Assembly: GCA_029864165.1 (NCBI GenBank)
Contig: JAOTTZ010000081.1
Location: 1 to 7,394, forward strand
Source of the DNA: Burkholderiaceae bacterium
GTDB lineage: Bacteria > Pseudomonadota > Gammaproteobacteria > Burkholderiales > Burkholderiaceae_C
Length of the DNA stretch: 7,394 bases
Direction of reading: 5' to 3'
Both the position numbers and the translations under genes were made by a program. The notes beneath the pieces were generated by a model that saw only the letters and a program-made list of their open reading frames with translations, was not told the origin of the DNA and searched no databases. Of this stretch, positions 1-7,394 are shown piece after piece. The stretch's first letter is position 1, and the number at the start of each line of letters is the position of its first letter.

Positions 1-783
1 GCGGCGCAGGAGGAATTTCTGTCGCTGCACGGTATGCAGGGCCCCGGCCTCGCCGCTTTGGTCGATGCCGCCCGCTCACGCATGCGCCAGGCGGGCATGG
101 ACGACGCTCAGATTCAGCTGGTTGAATCGACCGGTGTGGTACAGGCGGTGCTGACGATACGCTCACCCATCGCCGGCGTGGTTACTGAACTGATCGCCCG
201 CGAAGGCATGACGCTGATGCCGGGCATGACACTGGCGCGCATCAATGGCCTGGGCACAGTGTGGGCGCACGCCGAGGTGCCCGAGAGCCAAGCCGCGTTG
301 CTGCGGCCGGGCGCGCGGGTGGTCGCGAAAAGTCCGGCGCTGCCGGGAACGAGCTTTGAGGGACACGTGCAGGCGCTGCTGCCGGAAGTCAGCCCCCAGA
401 CCCGCACTGTCAAAGCACGCATGGAGCTTGCCAACCCGGACGCGCGTCTGGTGCCCGGCATGTTCGTGCAGATGGATCTCACCGGCGCCCACGCCGACAA
501 CGCTGTGCTCGTACCGACGGAAGCCATCATCCGGACCGGCAAGCGCTCCTTGGTGATGCTGGCCGAGGACGGCGGCAGCTTTCGGCCGGCCGAGGTCGAG
601 ACCGGCATCGAAGGAGAAGGGCAAACCGAAATCAAGCGTGGCTTGCAGCCGGGGCAGCGGGTCGTGCTTTCGGGCCAGTTCCTGATCGACTCGGAAGCCA
701 GCCTCAAGGGCATAGAGGCGCGTATGGGGCCGGATCATAGCCCCGCGGCAGCACCTAGCGGTGCGGTGGGAGGCGCGCAATGA
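1..783 (+). CDS. cusB: CusB-type periplasmic adaptor of a Cu/Ag RND efflux system (5' end missing)
   Basis: This is the membrane-fusion (adaptor) subunit, which links the inner-membrane RND pump to the outer-membrane channel and, in the known Cus system, hands Cu(I)/Ag(I) to the pump. The frame is open from base 1, before the first ATG at 34 ([11 protein letters not shown] precedes it), so the gene starts outside the window. About 260 codons are present, against roughly 400 residues in E. coli CusB, so the N-terminal metal-binding methionines cannot be assessed. Visible in order: end of the alpha-hairpin ([15 protein letters not shown]), the lipoyl-type return strand (SPIAGVV, bases 163-183), the beta-barrel start ([11 protein letters not shown]) and the membrane-proximal part ([11 protein letters not shown], then [11 protein letters not shown]). 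The end is a short Ala/Pro/Gly tail. The stop overlaps the cusA start (ATGA), so translation is probably coupled. A general metal RND adaptor is the alternative; the Cu/Ag call leans on the adjacent pump. Confidence 0.9.
   Translation, partial: AAQEEFLSLHGMQGPGLAALVDAARSRMRQAGMDDAQIQLVESTGVVQAVLTIRSPIAGVVTELIAREGMTLMPGMTLARINGLGTVWAHAEVPESQAALLRPGARVVAKSPALPGTSFEGHVQALLPEVSPQTRTVKARMELANPDARLVPGMFVQMDLTGAHADNAVLVPTEAIIRTGKRSLVMLAEDGGSFRPAEVETGIEGEGQTEIKRGLQPGQRVVLSGQFLIDSEASLKGIEARMGPDHSPAAAPSGAVGGAQ
768..773 (+). promoter_or_regulatory. Ribosome binding site of cusA
   Basis: GGGAGG lies inside the end of the adaptor gene, 6 bases before the ATG at 780. Together with the ATGA overlap it fixes the pump start and indicates that the two subunits are made in a coupled way. 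Confidence 0.75.
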
Positions 784-3700
784 TCGCCCGCCTCATCCGC
801 TGGTCCATCGCCAATCGCTTGCTGGTGCTGCTGGCAACGGTGATGATCACCGCCTGGGGCATGGTCTCGCTCGCGCGCACGCCGCTGGATGCGCTGCCCG
901 ATCTTTCGGACGTGCAGGTGATCATCCGCACGACCTGGCCGGGCCAGGCACCACAACTGGTTGAGAACCAGGTCACGTATCCGCTCACCACCACGATGCT
1001 TTCGGTGCCTGGCGCCAAGGTTGTGCGCGGCTTCTCGTTCTTCGGCGACAGCTATGTCTATGTGCTGTTCGAGGACGGGACAGACCTGTACTGGGCGCGC
1101 ACGCGCGTGCTCGAATACCTTGCCCAAGTGCAGTCGCGCCTGCCGTCGACAGCGACATCCTCGATCGGGCCCGATGCCACCGGCGTGGGGTGGATTTATC
1201 AGTACGCGCTGGTCGACAAATCGGGAACGCAAGACATCTCGCAACTGCGCGCCTTGCAGGACTGGTTCCTCAAGTTCGAACTCAAGACCGTGCCCAATGT
1301 CGCCGAGGTAGCCACGATCGGTGGCATGGTGCGCCAGTACCAGGTCGTGCTCGACCCCGACCAGCTGGCGGCCTACGGCATACCGCATGGCCAGGTCATC
1401 GCAGCGCTAGCCCGCGCCAACCAGGAGGCCGGCGGCTCGGTGCTGGAGCTGGGTGAAGCCGAGTACATGGTGCGGGCATCGGGCTACCTGCAAACATTGG
1501 ACGACTTCAGGGCCATACCGTTGATGACCACCGACGCGGGGGTGTCGGTGCGGCTCGCCGACGTGGCGCATATTCAGCTCGGGCCGGAAATGCGGCGTGG
1601 CATTGGCGAGCTGGATGGGCAGGGCGAAGCGGTCGGCGGGATCATCGTGATGCGCTCGGGCAAGAACGCGCTGGAAACCATCCGGGCCGTGAAGAACAAA
1701 CTCGCCATCGTGCAGCAAAGCCTGCCCAAGGGCGTGGAGATCGTCCCGGTGTACGACCGCTCGAGCCTGATCGAGCGTGCGATCGACAACCTCAGCCACA
1801 AGCTGATCGAGGAGTTCATCGTCGTCGCCGTGGTCTGTGCCGTCTTCCTCCTGCATCTGCGCTCGGCGCTGGTGGCCATCATCTCGCTGCCGCTGGGCAT
1901 CCTGATCGCTTTCATCGTCATGCAGCAGCAGGGCGTCAACGCCAACATCATGTCGCTCGGCGGCATCGCCATCGCCGTCGGCGCCATGGTGGACGCAGCG
2001 GTGGTGATGATCGAGAACGCGCACAAGCATTTGGAGACCTGGGTACACGAGCATCCCGGCGAAAAGCTCCAGGGCGAATCTCGATGGCAGGTCGTTGGCG
2101 ATGCAGCGTCAGAAGTCGGGCCGGCGCTGTTCTTCTCGCTGCTGATCATCACGTTGTCGTTCATCCCGGTGTTCACGCTGGAAGCGCAAGAAGGACGGAT
2201 GTTCTCGCCGCTGGCCTTTACCAAGACCTATTCCATGGCGGCAGCGGCCGGGCTGGCCGTGACCTTGATTCCCGTGCTGATGGGCTACCTCATACGCGGC
2301 CGCATCCCCAGCGAGCAAGCCAACCCGCTCAATCGCTGGTTGATCAAGGCGTACCGCCCTTTGCTCGATGGCGTATTGCGCTTCCCGAAGGCCACGCTGG
2401 TCGTCGCTGCCCTGCTGGTGCTGGCGAGCCTGTGGCCCTTGCAGCACATCGGCAGCGAATTCATGCCACCGCTTGATGAAGGCGACCTGCTTTATATGCC
2501 CACGGCGCTGCCGGGTCTGTCGGCGGGCAAGGTGGCCGAGTTACTGCAACAGACCGATCGCTTGATCAAAAGCGTGCCCGAAGTCAAAAGCGTTTATGGC
2601 AAGGCAGGACGCGCTGTGACCGCGACCGACCCGGCACCGCTGGTGATGTTCGAGACCACGATCCAGTTCAAACCGCGCGACGCGTGGCGACCCGGCATGA
2701 CGCCCGACAAGCTGGTCGATGAACTCGACAAAATCGTGCGCGTGCCGGGTCTGACCAACATCTGGGTGCCACCGATCCGCAACCGGCTGGACATGCTGGC
2801 CACCGGCATCAAAAGCCCGGTGGGTGTCAAGGTCTTGGGGCCGGATCTCGTCACCATCGACCGCCTCGCCGTTGAAATCGAGCGCGCCCTGAAGGAGGTG
2901 CCAGGCGTGACGAGCGCCTTCGCCGAACGCCTGACGGGGGGGCGTTATGTAGACGTGGACATCCAGCGCGAGGCCGCAGCCCGCTACGGCCTGAATATTG
3001 CCGATGTGCAATCGGTGATTGCATCGGCGGTAGGCGGCATGAACGTCGGCGAAGTCGTCGATGGCTTGCAGCGCTTCCCGATCAACGTCCGTTATCCACG
3101 TGAAATCCGCGATTCGCTCGCCAGCCTGCGCAGCCTACCCATCGTTACCGCGCGTGGGCAGCAGCTCGTGCTGTCGGACGTGGCCGACATCCGTATCACT
3201 GACGGACCGCCTATGCTGCGCAGCGAGAACGCTCGGCTGGCCGGCTACGTGTACGTCGACATCCGCGGCCGCGATCTGGGTTCAGCTGTGCACGACATGC
3301 AGCGCACCGTGGCCGGCAAGGTCGCGTTACCGCCAGGCTACTCGGTGTCGTGGTCCGGGCAGTTCGAGTTTCTTGAACGCGCCACGGCCAAGCTCAAGCT
3401 GGTGGTGCCGTTCACGCTGTTGATCATCTTCGTGCTGCTCTACGTCACTTTCAAGCATTTTGGCGAAGCGATGCTGATCATGGCGACGCTGCCTTTTGCG
3501 CTGGTCGGCGGTTTCTGGTTGCTCTACGTGCTCGACTACAACCTGTCCATTGCCGGTGCCGTGGGATTTATCGCACTGGCCGGTGTCGCCGCCGAGTTCG
3601 GCGTGATCATGTTGTTGTACCTCAAGCAAGCGTGGCTGGCACGGCTGGACCAGAACAAAACAACCGAGGCCGACCTGCTCGACGCCATCCGCGAAGGAGC

Positions 3701-3950
3701 GGTGCTGCGCGTGCGGCCCAAGGCGATGACGGTCGCCGTTATCCTGGCCGGCCTGTTCCCCATCATGTTGGGTGCCGGCACCGGCAGCGAGGTCATGCAA
3801 CGCATAGCGGCGCCTATGGTCGGCGGCATGATCACCGCGCCACTGCTGTCGATGTTCGTGGTTCCGGTAGCCTACTTGTTGATGCGACGGCCTAGGGCAG
3901 TTCGCACGCGAGGCTTGTTGTTCTGGAGAGAACGCCCTGCTGAGACCTGA
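780..3950 (+). CDS. cusA: CusA-type heavy-metal efflux RND pump for Cu(I)/Ag(I), complete
   Basis: This inner-membrane proton-driven antiporter of the HME-RND family would export monovalent copper or silver through a CusCBA-type tripartite complex. It is full length (1056 residues; E. coli CusA is similar). Visible: TM1 about 15-33, a periplasmic porter domain, TM2-6 about 342-504, TM7 about 538-553, a second periplasmic half, and TM8-12 about 873-1034. The TM4 motif [16 protein letters not shown] carries D405, and E939 (AAEFG) and K981 (RPKAMTV) match the proton-relay residues D405, E939 and K984 of E. coli. The three-methionine site is intact and in identical numbering: M573 (GDLLYMP), M623 (PLVMFETT) and M672 (RNRLDML). 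Relay methionines M391, M403, M410, M486, M501, M1006 and M271 are also present. The partner of M271 sits at 754 (GGMN), not 755 as in E. coli. No cusF-like gene follows. Residue matches come from recall of the E. coli sequence, not from an alignment run here. Confidence 0.96.
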   Translation: MIARLIRWSIANRLLVLLATVMITAWGMVSLARTPLDALPDLSDVQVIIRTTWPGQAPQLVENQVTYPLTTTMLSVPGAKVVRGFSFFGDSYVYVLFEDGTDLYWARTRVLEYLAQVQSRLPSTATSSIGPDATGVGWIYQYALVDKSGTQDISQLRALQDWFLKFELKTVPNVAEVATIGGMVRQYQVVLDPDQLAAYGIPHGQVIAALARANQEAGGSVLELGEAEYMVRASGYLQTLDDFRAIPLMTTDAGVSVRLADVAHIQLGPEMRRGIGELDGQGEAVGGIIVMRSGKNALETIRAVKNKLAIVQQSLPKGVEIVPVYDRSSLIERAIDNLSHKLIEEFIVVAVVCAVFLLHLRSALVAIISLPLGILIAFIVMQQQGVNANIMSLGGIAIAVGAMVDAAVVMIENAHKHLETWVHEHPGEKLQGESRWQVVGDAASEVGPALFFSLLIITLSFIPVFTLEAQEGRMFSPLAFTKTYSMAAAAGLAVTLIPVLMGYLIRGRIPSEQANPLNRWLIKAYRPLLDGVLRFPKATLVVAALLVLASLWPLQHIGSEFMPPLDEGDLLYMPTALPGLSAGKVAELLQQTDRLIKSVPEVKSVYGKAGRAVTATDPAPLVMFETTIQFKPRDAWRPGMTPDKLVDELDKIVRVPGLTNIWVPPIRNRLDMLATGIKSPVGVKVLGPDLVTIDRLAVEIERALKEVPGVTSAFAERLTGGRYVDVDIQREAAARYGLNIADVQSVIASAVGGMNVGEVVDGLQRFPINVRYPREIRDSLASLRSLPIVTARGQQLVLSDVADIRITDGPPMLRSENARLAGYVYVDIRGRDLGSAVHDMQRTVAGKVALPPGYSVSWSGQFEFLERATAKLKLVVPFTLLIIFVLLYVTFKHFGEAMLIMATLPFALVGGFWLLYVLDYNLSIAGAVGFIALAGVAAEFGVIMLLYLKQAWLARLDQNKTTEADLLDAIREGAVLRVRPKAMTVAVILAGLFPIMLGAGTGSEVMQRIAAPMVGGMITAPLLSMFVVPVAYLLMRRPRAVRTRGLLFWRERPAET

Positions 3951-3960
3951 GCGCGGTTGG

Positions 3961-3977
3961 CAACGCGCGAAGCGTTG
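3961..3977 (+). other. Short hairpin between cusA and the next gene
   Basis: CAACGC (3961-3966) and GCGTTG (3972-3977) form a 6-bp stem with a GCGAA loop, 10 bases after the cusA stop. Outward pairing is interrupted by mismatches and no T-run follows (next bases GTACCATCG), so it is not a canonical rho-independent terminator. If the following gene starts upstream at a CTG (3937/3940), this repeat lies inside coding sequence. It could be chance in GC-rich DNA. Confidence 0.3.
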
Positions 3978-4008
3978 GTACCATCGTTCCTATGCCGATG
4001 ACCGCGAC

Positions 4009-5124
4009 TTGGGCCTGGTGACTCGACTGCGTGCAAACTTACGGTCGACGTACGCGCTCTATCGGCGCCTGCGCGATCGCGGTCATGGGCCGGTGGGGGC
4101 CGTTCTGTGGTGGTTACCGCAGGCCGTCGCGGTGCGGGCCTACCGCAAGCTGACTTATGTCATCAACGACGGATTGCTCCAGCGCTGGGTGACTCCAGCG
4201 CGCTTCAGGCGCTTCCAGGCGAGTATGGCCGACCAACTTGGCGGCCATTTTTATGTGATTGTGATGCCGCAGACGCTGCATTTCCTTCTACCCTGTCTGC
4301 GCCTTGTCGCCCACGACATGCGTTTGATCCTGCTGCTCAACGGCGTTCGCCGCTGGGAGGCGGAGTTGCTTCGAGCGCGTTGGCCGAAATTGCCGCAATT
4401 CCGGGTTGCGACGTTGCCGAACTCCAGCGTGGGCCATGGGTCGATGATCAATATGCTGCTGCAAAACAACGACCGCAACTTTGGCCTCTTCGACCACGAT
4501 CTTTACTTGTTCGATAAGACCGTGTTGGCACAGCTTGAGTTCGCCGACGAGGAGTTTCTGCTGTGCCTGCTAAGCGATGCCAGCGTGGATGGCCAATGGG
4601 TCTACCCACTCACCCACTTCCTGTACTTCCGGGTCGATGTTTTCAAGCGCCTGATGGAACGATATAGCGTCGGCGCGCAGAGCTATCGCGACGTTCCCGA
4701 ACCTGCGCGGGCCCGGCTTGACACCCTGGGGCTGCGCGACGGCGCAACCATAAAGAGTTACCACGACTTCTACGACACGCTGCACGTGTTGCTCGCTCTG
4801 GCGTATGCCGAAGGCCTGAGCGTAGCGCAGCTCGATCTGGCCACAACGGACGGCGTCTATCACGTCGGCGGCACCAGCATCGGCACACACCACACGAAAG
4901 ACCTGGCCCATCTGTACATCCAGCTTCTCTTTCTCGAAGTTGCGAACGAGCCACTGCTTCAACGCCGGTATGCTTTCCTCACGGCACCGTTCACATCCGC
5001 GTCGGAGTTGCGCAAGCACGTGCCGAAAACGCCGCAGGCGGTGCAGCAACTACGCGTAGCCGATGAAGTCATTGGCCGGCTGCGACGCACCTTCGGAACG
5101 AAACCGTCGATTGCACCGGAGTGA
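4009..5124 (+). CDS. Uncharacterised protein, possibly a GT-A-like glycosyltransferase
   Basis: I do not recognise this family by name. From the TTG at 4009 the product has 371 residues, with no signal peptide and no convincing membrane helix. The N-terminus is rich in Arg and Tyr. A core of alternating strands and helices follows: FYVIVMPQTLHFLLPCL (81-97), RLILLLNG (105-112), a VGHGSMINMLL stretch (141-151), then FDHDLYLFD (161-169). That DHD sits where GT-A glycosyltransferases carry the metal/nucleotide-binding DxD. Further on are YHDFYDTLH (251-259) and YHVGGTSIGTHHTKD (284-298), with several His, Gly and Asp residues that look functional. Glycosyltransferase-like is an inference from this pattern alone. 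The start is uncertain: no ATG or GTG lies in frame upstream, the TTG lacks a Shine-Dalgarno, and the frame stays open back to 3883. CTG codons at 3937 and 3940, behind GGAGAG (3925-3930), could add 23-24 residues. It lies 58 bases after cusA on the same strand, but nothing ties it to metal efflux. Confidence 0.8.
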   Translation: MGLVTRLRANLRSTYALYRRLRDRGHGPVGAVLWWLPQAVAVRAYRKLTYVINDGLLQRWVTPARFRRFQASMADQLGGHFYVIVMPQTLHFLLPCLRLVAHDMRLILLLNGVRRWEAELLRARWPKLPQFRVATLPNSSVGHGSMINMLLQNNDRNFGLFDHDLYLFDKTVLAQLEFADEEFLLCLLSDASVDGQWVYPLTHFLYFRVDVFKRLMERYSVGAQSYRDVPEPARARLDTLGLRDGATIKSYHDFYDTLHVLLALAYAEGLSVAQLDLATTDGVYHVGGTSIGTHHTKDLAHLYIQLLFLEVANEPLLQRRYAFLTAPFTSASELRKHVPKTPQAVQQLRVADEVIGRLRRTFGTKPSIAPE

Positions 5125-5170
5125 GCGCAAGCCGCGTTAGACCTTTCGTCGTAGACTGAGCCGGTTGTCC

Positions 5171-5177
5171 GGAGGAG
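5171..5177 (+). promoter_or_regulatory. Strong Shine-Dalgarno that sets the hemD-family start
   Basis: GGAGGAG lies 5 bases before a GTG at 5183. A TTG at 5165 in the same frame is upstream of this motif and would translate it as Gly-Gly-Ala, so the GTG is the more likely start. Confidence 0.8.
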
Positions 5178-5182
5178 CCACC

Positions 5183-5983
5183 GTGCGTGATAAGACCGTC
5201 GCGATACTCGAGAGCAGACTCGGTGAGCAGTTTTGCGCGTTGATCAGCAAACGTGGCGGGCGACCGTTTCACGCACCTGCGCTCGCCGAGGTGCCCGACC
5301 TAGACTTGGCGAGAATCGCCACCTTGGTGCCTGAACTGGAGTCGCAATCCGCCCAGTTCGCGGTATTTCAAACTGGTGTCGGCACCCGCGCATTGTTCGA
5401 TGCAACCGACACGCTAGCGCTCACCGACCGGCTGCTTGCGCTGCTGGCGACCGCTACCGTCGTCGTACGCGGGCCAAAACCTACAGCGGCGCTGCGTGCT
5501 CGAAAGATTAGGATCGACCTGAGCGCCAAGGCACCGTTCACGACTCACGAAGTTCTCGACGCCATGCAACCGCTACCAGTTGCGGAAGCGCGCGTCCTGG
5601 TGCAGCGCCACGGCGCGCCCAACGTCGAGCTCGACCAGGCGCTGCAAGCGCGCGGCGCGCAAGTGATCGAGATTCCCATGTACCGCTGGTCGCTGCCGCA
5701 AGACACGCGCCCGCTGTCGGCGCTGATCGACGCGTTGGGCCAGAATAGAATCGATGCGGTTGCGTTCACGAACGCTGAGCAAGTGCGCAATTTGTTTACC
5801 GTCGCCGAACAGCAGGGGCACGCCGAAGCGCTCAAGGCTTCGCTGAATCGAACCCTGGTCGCCTCAATCGGCCCAGTGTGCTCGGCAGCCCTGCGCGAGT
5901 TTGGCGTGCGTTGGGAGGTAGAGGCCAGCCCCCCGAAGCTGGGCGAGTTGTTGGCGGCGCTCGAAAAAGCGTTGGCGCCGTGA
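5183..5983 (+). CDS. hemD: Uroporphyrinogen-III synthase (HemD) family protein
   Basis: HemD cyclises hydroxymethylbilane, with inversion of ring D, to uroporphyrinogen III, the branch point to heme, siroheme and cobalamin; it acts in the cytosol. From the GTG at 5183 the product has 266 residues, a normal length. It has the two-lobed HemD layout: an N-terminal strand (VAILESRLGEQ) with a GGRPFHAPAL turn, FQTGVGTRALF (62-72), VVVRGPKPTAALR (93-105), VLVQRHG (138-144), AFTNAEQVRNLF (194-205), IGPVCSAALREFG (229-241) and the C-terminal SPPKLGELLAAL (249-260). HemD sequences diverge strongly, so the family call rests on this run of motifs. The gene stands apart from hemC and precedes a transporter, so it may be an extra or specialised copy, for example serving siroheme. 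That is inference. Its stop is 16 bases before the transporter start, suggesting co-transcription. I see no convincing promoter in the 58 bases before it. Confidence 0.85.
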   Translation: MRDKTVAILESRLGEQFCALISKRGGRPFHAPALAEVPDLDLARIATLVPELESQSAQFAVFQTGVGTRALFDATDTLALTDRLLALLATATVVVRGPKPTAALRARKIRIDLSAKAPFTTHEVLDAMQPLPVAEARVLVQRHGAPNVELDQALQARGAQVIEIPMYRWSLPQDTRPLSALIDALGQNRIDAVAFTNAEQVRNLFTVAEQQGHAEALKASLNRTLVASIGPVCSAALREFGVRWEVEASPPKLGELLAALEKALAP

Positions 5984-5999
5984 TGGCGGCTGCGCGGCC

Positions 6000-7229
6000 A
6001 TGGCCGCAATAACTCGGCTGCTGCTGCCAGCCGGCGCCGATACTGGCGTTCTTCCCATTCTCGTCGCCCGCGCGCTGCGCGCATTTGCCGACGGCTATGT
6101 CGCCGTGCTATTGCCCGCCTATCTGCTTGCGCTCGGCCTGGGCCACTTTCACGTCGGGCTGCTCAGCACGGCAACGCTCGCCGGTTCAGCGCTAGCGACG
6201 CTGGCAGTGGGCATGCTAGGCCACCGCTGGCCACAGCAAAAAATTCTGCACGGCGCGGCGCTGCTGATGGCCGCCACGGGCGCAGGCTTTGCCGGCTGTT
6301 CGACATTTTGGCCGCTGCTGATGGTGGCATTCTTTGGCACGCTCAACCCAAGCTCGGGCGACGTGAGCGTTTTTGTGCCGCTGGAGCACTCACGTCTGGC
6401 CCACGCCGCAAGCGGCAACGCGCGCACTACCTTGTTCGCCCGCTATACCTTGATCGGCTCGCTCAGCGCCGCCGTCGGCGCGCTGACCGCAGGGCTGCCG
6501 CTGTGGCTGACAACGCTGTTAAACCTGCCGCTACTGGACGGACTGCGAGCGATGTTCGTTTTGTACGGGTTGATAGGCGCCGCGACTTGGCTGCTGTACG
6601 CTATGCAGCCAGCATCGCCTACCAGCGTGGCGCCGCCACCGGCGCCCTTAGGGCCCTCGCGGCGCATCGTTTTCAAGCTCGCAGCGCTTTTCAGCGTCGA
6701 TGCGTTCGCGGGCGGGCTGGTCGTGAATTCATTGCTGTCGTTGTGGCTGCTCGAGCGTTTCGGCTTGTCGGTTGCGCAAGCGGGGGCGTTTTTCTTCTGG
6801 GCCGGCTTGTTGACGGCGGGTTCGCAGCTCGCAGCACCCGCGGTCGCCAGACGAATCGGGCTTCTGAACACGATGGTGTTCACCCATATTCCCGCCAATT
6901 TATGTCTCATCCTCGCAGCGCTCGCGCCGAACCTTCACGTCGTCTTGGCGTTGCTGCTGGGGCGCAGTGCGCTGTCGCAAATGGACGTGCCCACGCGCAC
7001 TGCATTCGTCATGGCCGTGGTCACTCCCGCCGAACGAGCAGCGGCGGCAAGCTTTACCGCCGTGCCGCGCAGTCTTGCCTCTGCCGCCAGCCCGACACTT
7101 GCCGGCGCCTTGTTCGCCGCAGGCATGCTCAGCACACCGCTGATCGCGTGCGGGGTTTTGAAAATCGCTTATGACTTGGCGCTGTTAGTGTCTTTCGGGC
7201 GCACGAAACTACCGCCCAATACGAGCTAG
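6000..7229 (+). CDS. Major facilitator superfamily transporter, substrate unknown
   Basis: This 409-residue, strongly hydrophobic protein has about 12 predicted membrane helices in two halves. A Pro/Ser-rich loop (about 203-220, with APPPAPLGPS) separates helices 6 and 7. TM1 is about 18-45 and contains FADGY with a charged D31. The loop between TM2 and TM3 reads GMLGHRWPQQK (71-81), a degenerate MFS motif A. The second half carries SQMDVPTRTAFVMAVVTP (326-343) followed by ERAAAASF, a stretch I associate with a widespread branch of MFS permeases of unassigned substrate. It should be a secondary transporter of the inner membrane; the direction and cargo cannot be read from sequence. The start at 6000 is the first in-frame ATG and has no clear Shine-Dalgarno, which fits translational coupling to the hemD-family gene ending at 5983. 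An ATG at 5983 is out of frame. Confidence 0.9.
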   Translation: MAAITRLLLPAGADTGVLPILVARALRAFADGYVAVLLPAYLLALGLGHFHVGLLSTATLAGSALATLAVGMLGHRWPQQKILHGAALLMAATGAGFAGCSTFWPLLMVAFFGTLNPSSGDVSVFVPLEHSRLAHAASGNARTTLFARYTLIGSLSAAVGALTAGLPLWLTTLLNLPLLDGLRAMFVLYGLIGAATWLLYAMQPASPTSVAPPPAPLGPSRRIVFKLAALFSVDAFAGGLVVNSLLSLWLLERFGLSVAQAGAFFFWAGLLTAGSQLAAPAVARRIGLLNTMVFTHIPANLCLILAALAPNLHVVLALLLGRSALSQMDVPTRTAFVMAVVTPAERAAAASFTAVPRSLASAASPTLAGALFAAGMLSTPLIACGVLKIAYDLALLVSFGRTKLPPNTS

Positions 7230-7232
7230 GGC

Positions 7233-7394
7233 CTAAAGCGTACAACTGCGAAACCCGCTGAATACGTCGTTGCGCTCGGGAAGATAAAAATTGCGGTAGC
7301 GCAAATGGCGCATGCGCGCGCGCGTGGCTGGCGACGCACCGCGCAGTACTTTGTGGGTGCCGAACCAAGGCTGGGAATAGTCTCGGTAGGGGTC
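7233..7394 (-). CDS. EgtB/SenA-type sulfoxide synthase, C-terminal end only
   Basis: Read on the minus strand from the window edge, the sequence gives 53 residues and a TAG stop (7235-7233). It begins DPYRDYSQPWFGTHKVLRG, continues through TRARMRHLRYRNFYLPERND and ends VFSGFRSCTL. This is the C-terminal signature of the FGE-sulfatase-like (SUMF1) domain in iron-dependent EgtB-type synthases, which join histidine betaine to a thiol donor (ergothioneine) or, in SenA, to a selenosugar (selenoneine). The fragment cannot tell EgtB from SenA, and the N-terminal DinB-like domain and catalytic residues lie outside the window. The usual LRGGS motif of this domain reads LRGAS here. The gene converges on the MFS gene, with 3 bases between the stops. 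It has no visible link in function to the hemD-MFS pair. Confidence 0.85.
   Translation of the reverse strand, partial: DPYRDYSQPWFGTHKVLRGASPATRARMRHLRYRNFYLPERNDVFSGFRSCTL

Noticed and set aside
735..1388. Long open frames on the minus strand opposite cusBA (also 114-713, 1407-2054, 1574-2224, 2541-3011, 3327-3800)
   Set aside because: They mirror well-supported genes, have His/Arg/Gln-rich compositions typical of antisense frames in GC-rich DNA, and match no recognisable family.
3992..4021. ATG at 3992 or 3998 as the start of the unknown gene
   Set aside because: Both are in a different frame that ends at a TGA at 4019-4021, after ten codons at most.
5111..5157. Possible promoter before the HemD-family gene (TTGCAC at 5111; TTAGAC at 5137 and TAGACT at 5152)
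   Set aside because: No pair has both a good -10 match and 16-18 base spacing; TTAGAC to TAGACT is only 9 bases apart.
5165..5182. TTG at 5165 as the start of the HemD-family gene
   Set aside because: The GGAGGAG Shine-Dalgarno would then be inside the gene, whereas the GTG at 5183 is ideally spaced behind it and gives a normal HemD N-terminus.
6308..7174. 288-residue plus-strand frame inside the MFS gene
   Set aside because: It is Arg/Ala-rich with no domain and lies wholly in the shadow of a clear membrane transporter frame.
7129..7368. 79-residue minus-strand open frame at the right edge
   Set aside because: It overlaps both the MFS gene and the true minus-strand synthase frame, and its sequence resembles no family. 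The real gene is in another frame and runs off the edge.

Overview
The window is GC-rich, densely packed bacterial DNA in which every gene except the last runs on the + strand. Codon use, the metal-efflux operon and the right-edge sulfoxide synthase fit a proteobacterium. A Burkholderiales-type betaproteobacterium is the best guess, inferred from protein style only, since no rRNA or marker gene is present.

Left half (1-3950): the 3' part of a CusB-type periplasmic adaptor gene overlaps by four bases (ATGA) a complete 1056-residue CusA-type RND pump gene. The pump keeps the three-methionine Cu(I)/Ag(I) site and nearly all of the methionine relay known from E. coli CusA. It should therefore export monovalent copper or silver, not Zn/Co/Cd. 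No cusF-like metallochaperone gene follows cusA. An outer-membrane channel gene, if present, lies upstream of the window.

Middle (3951-5983): first comes a protein family I cannot name (371 residues from a TTG start, possibly longer). Its layout resembles a GT-A-fold glycosyltransferase, with a DHD motif in place of DxD and a conserved-looking His/Gly-rich segment near the C-terminus. A uroporphyrinogen-III synthase (HemD) family protein follows, starting at a GTG behind a strong Shine-Dalgarno. 

Right part (5984-7394): a 12-helix major facilitator transporter starts 16 bases after hemD and is probably co-transcribed with it. Only 3 bases beyond its stop, on the opposite strand, is the C-terminal end of a formylglycine-generating-enzyme-like (SUMF1) domain of the EgtB/SenA ergothioneine/selenoneine synthase type. 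It is cut by the window edge.

I found no RNA genes, CRISPR arrays, insertion sequences, integrases or attachment sites, and no canonical rho-independent terminator. No gene-free stretch exceeds about 60 bases. Nothing here is clearly a new system. The least understood item is the glycosyltransferase-like gene behind cusA, and the easiest to miss is the partial synthase at the right edge.
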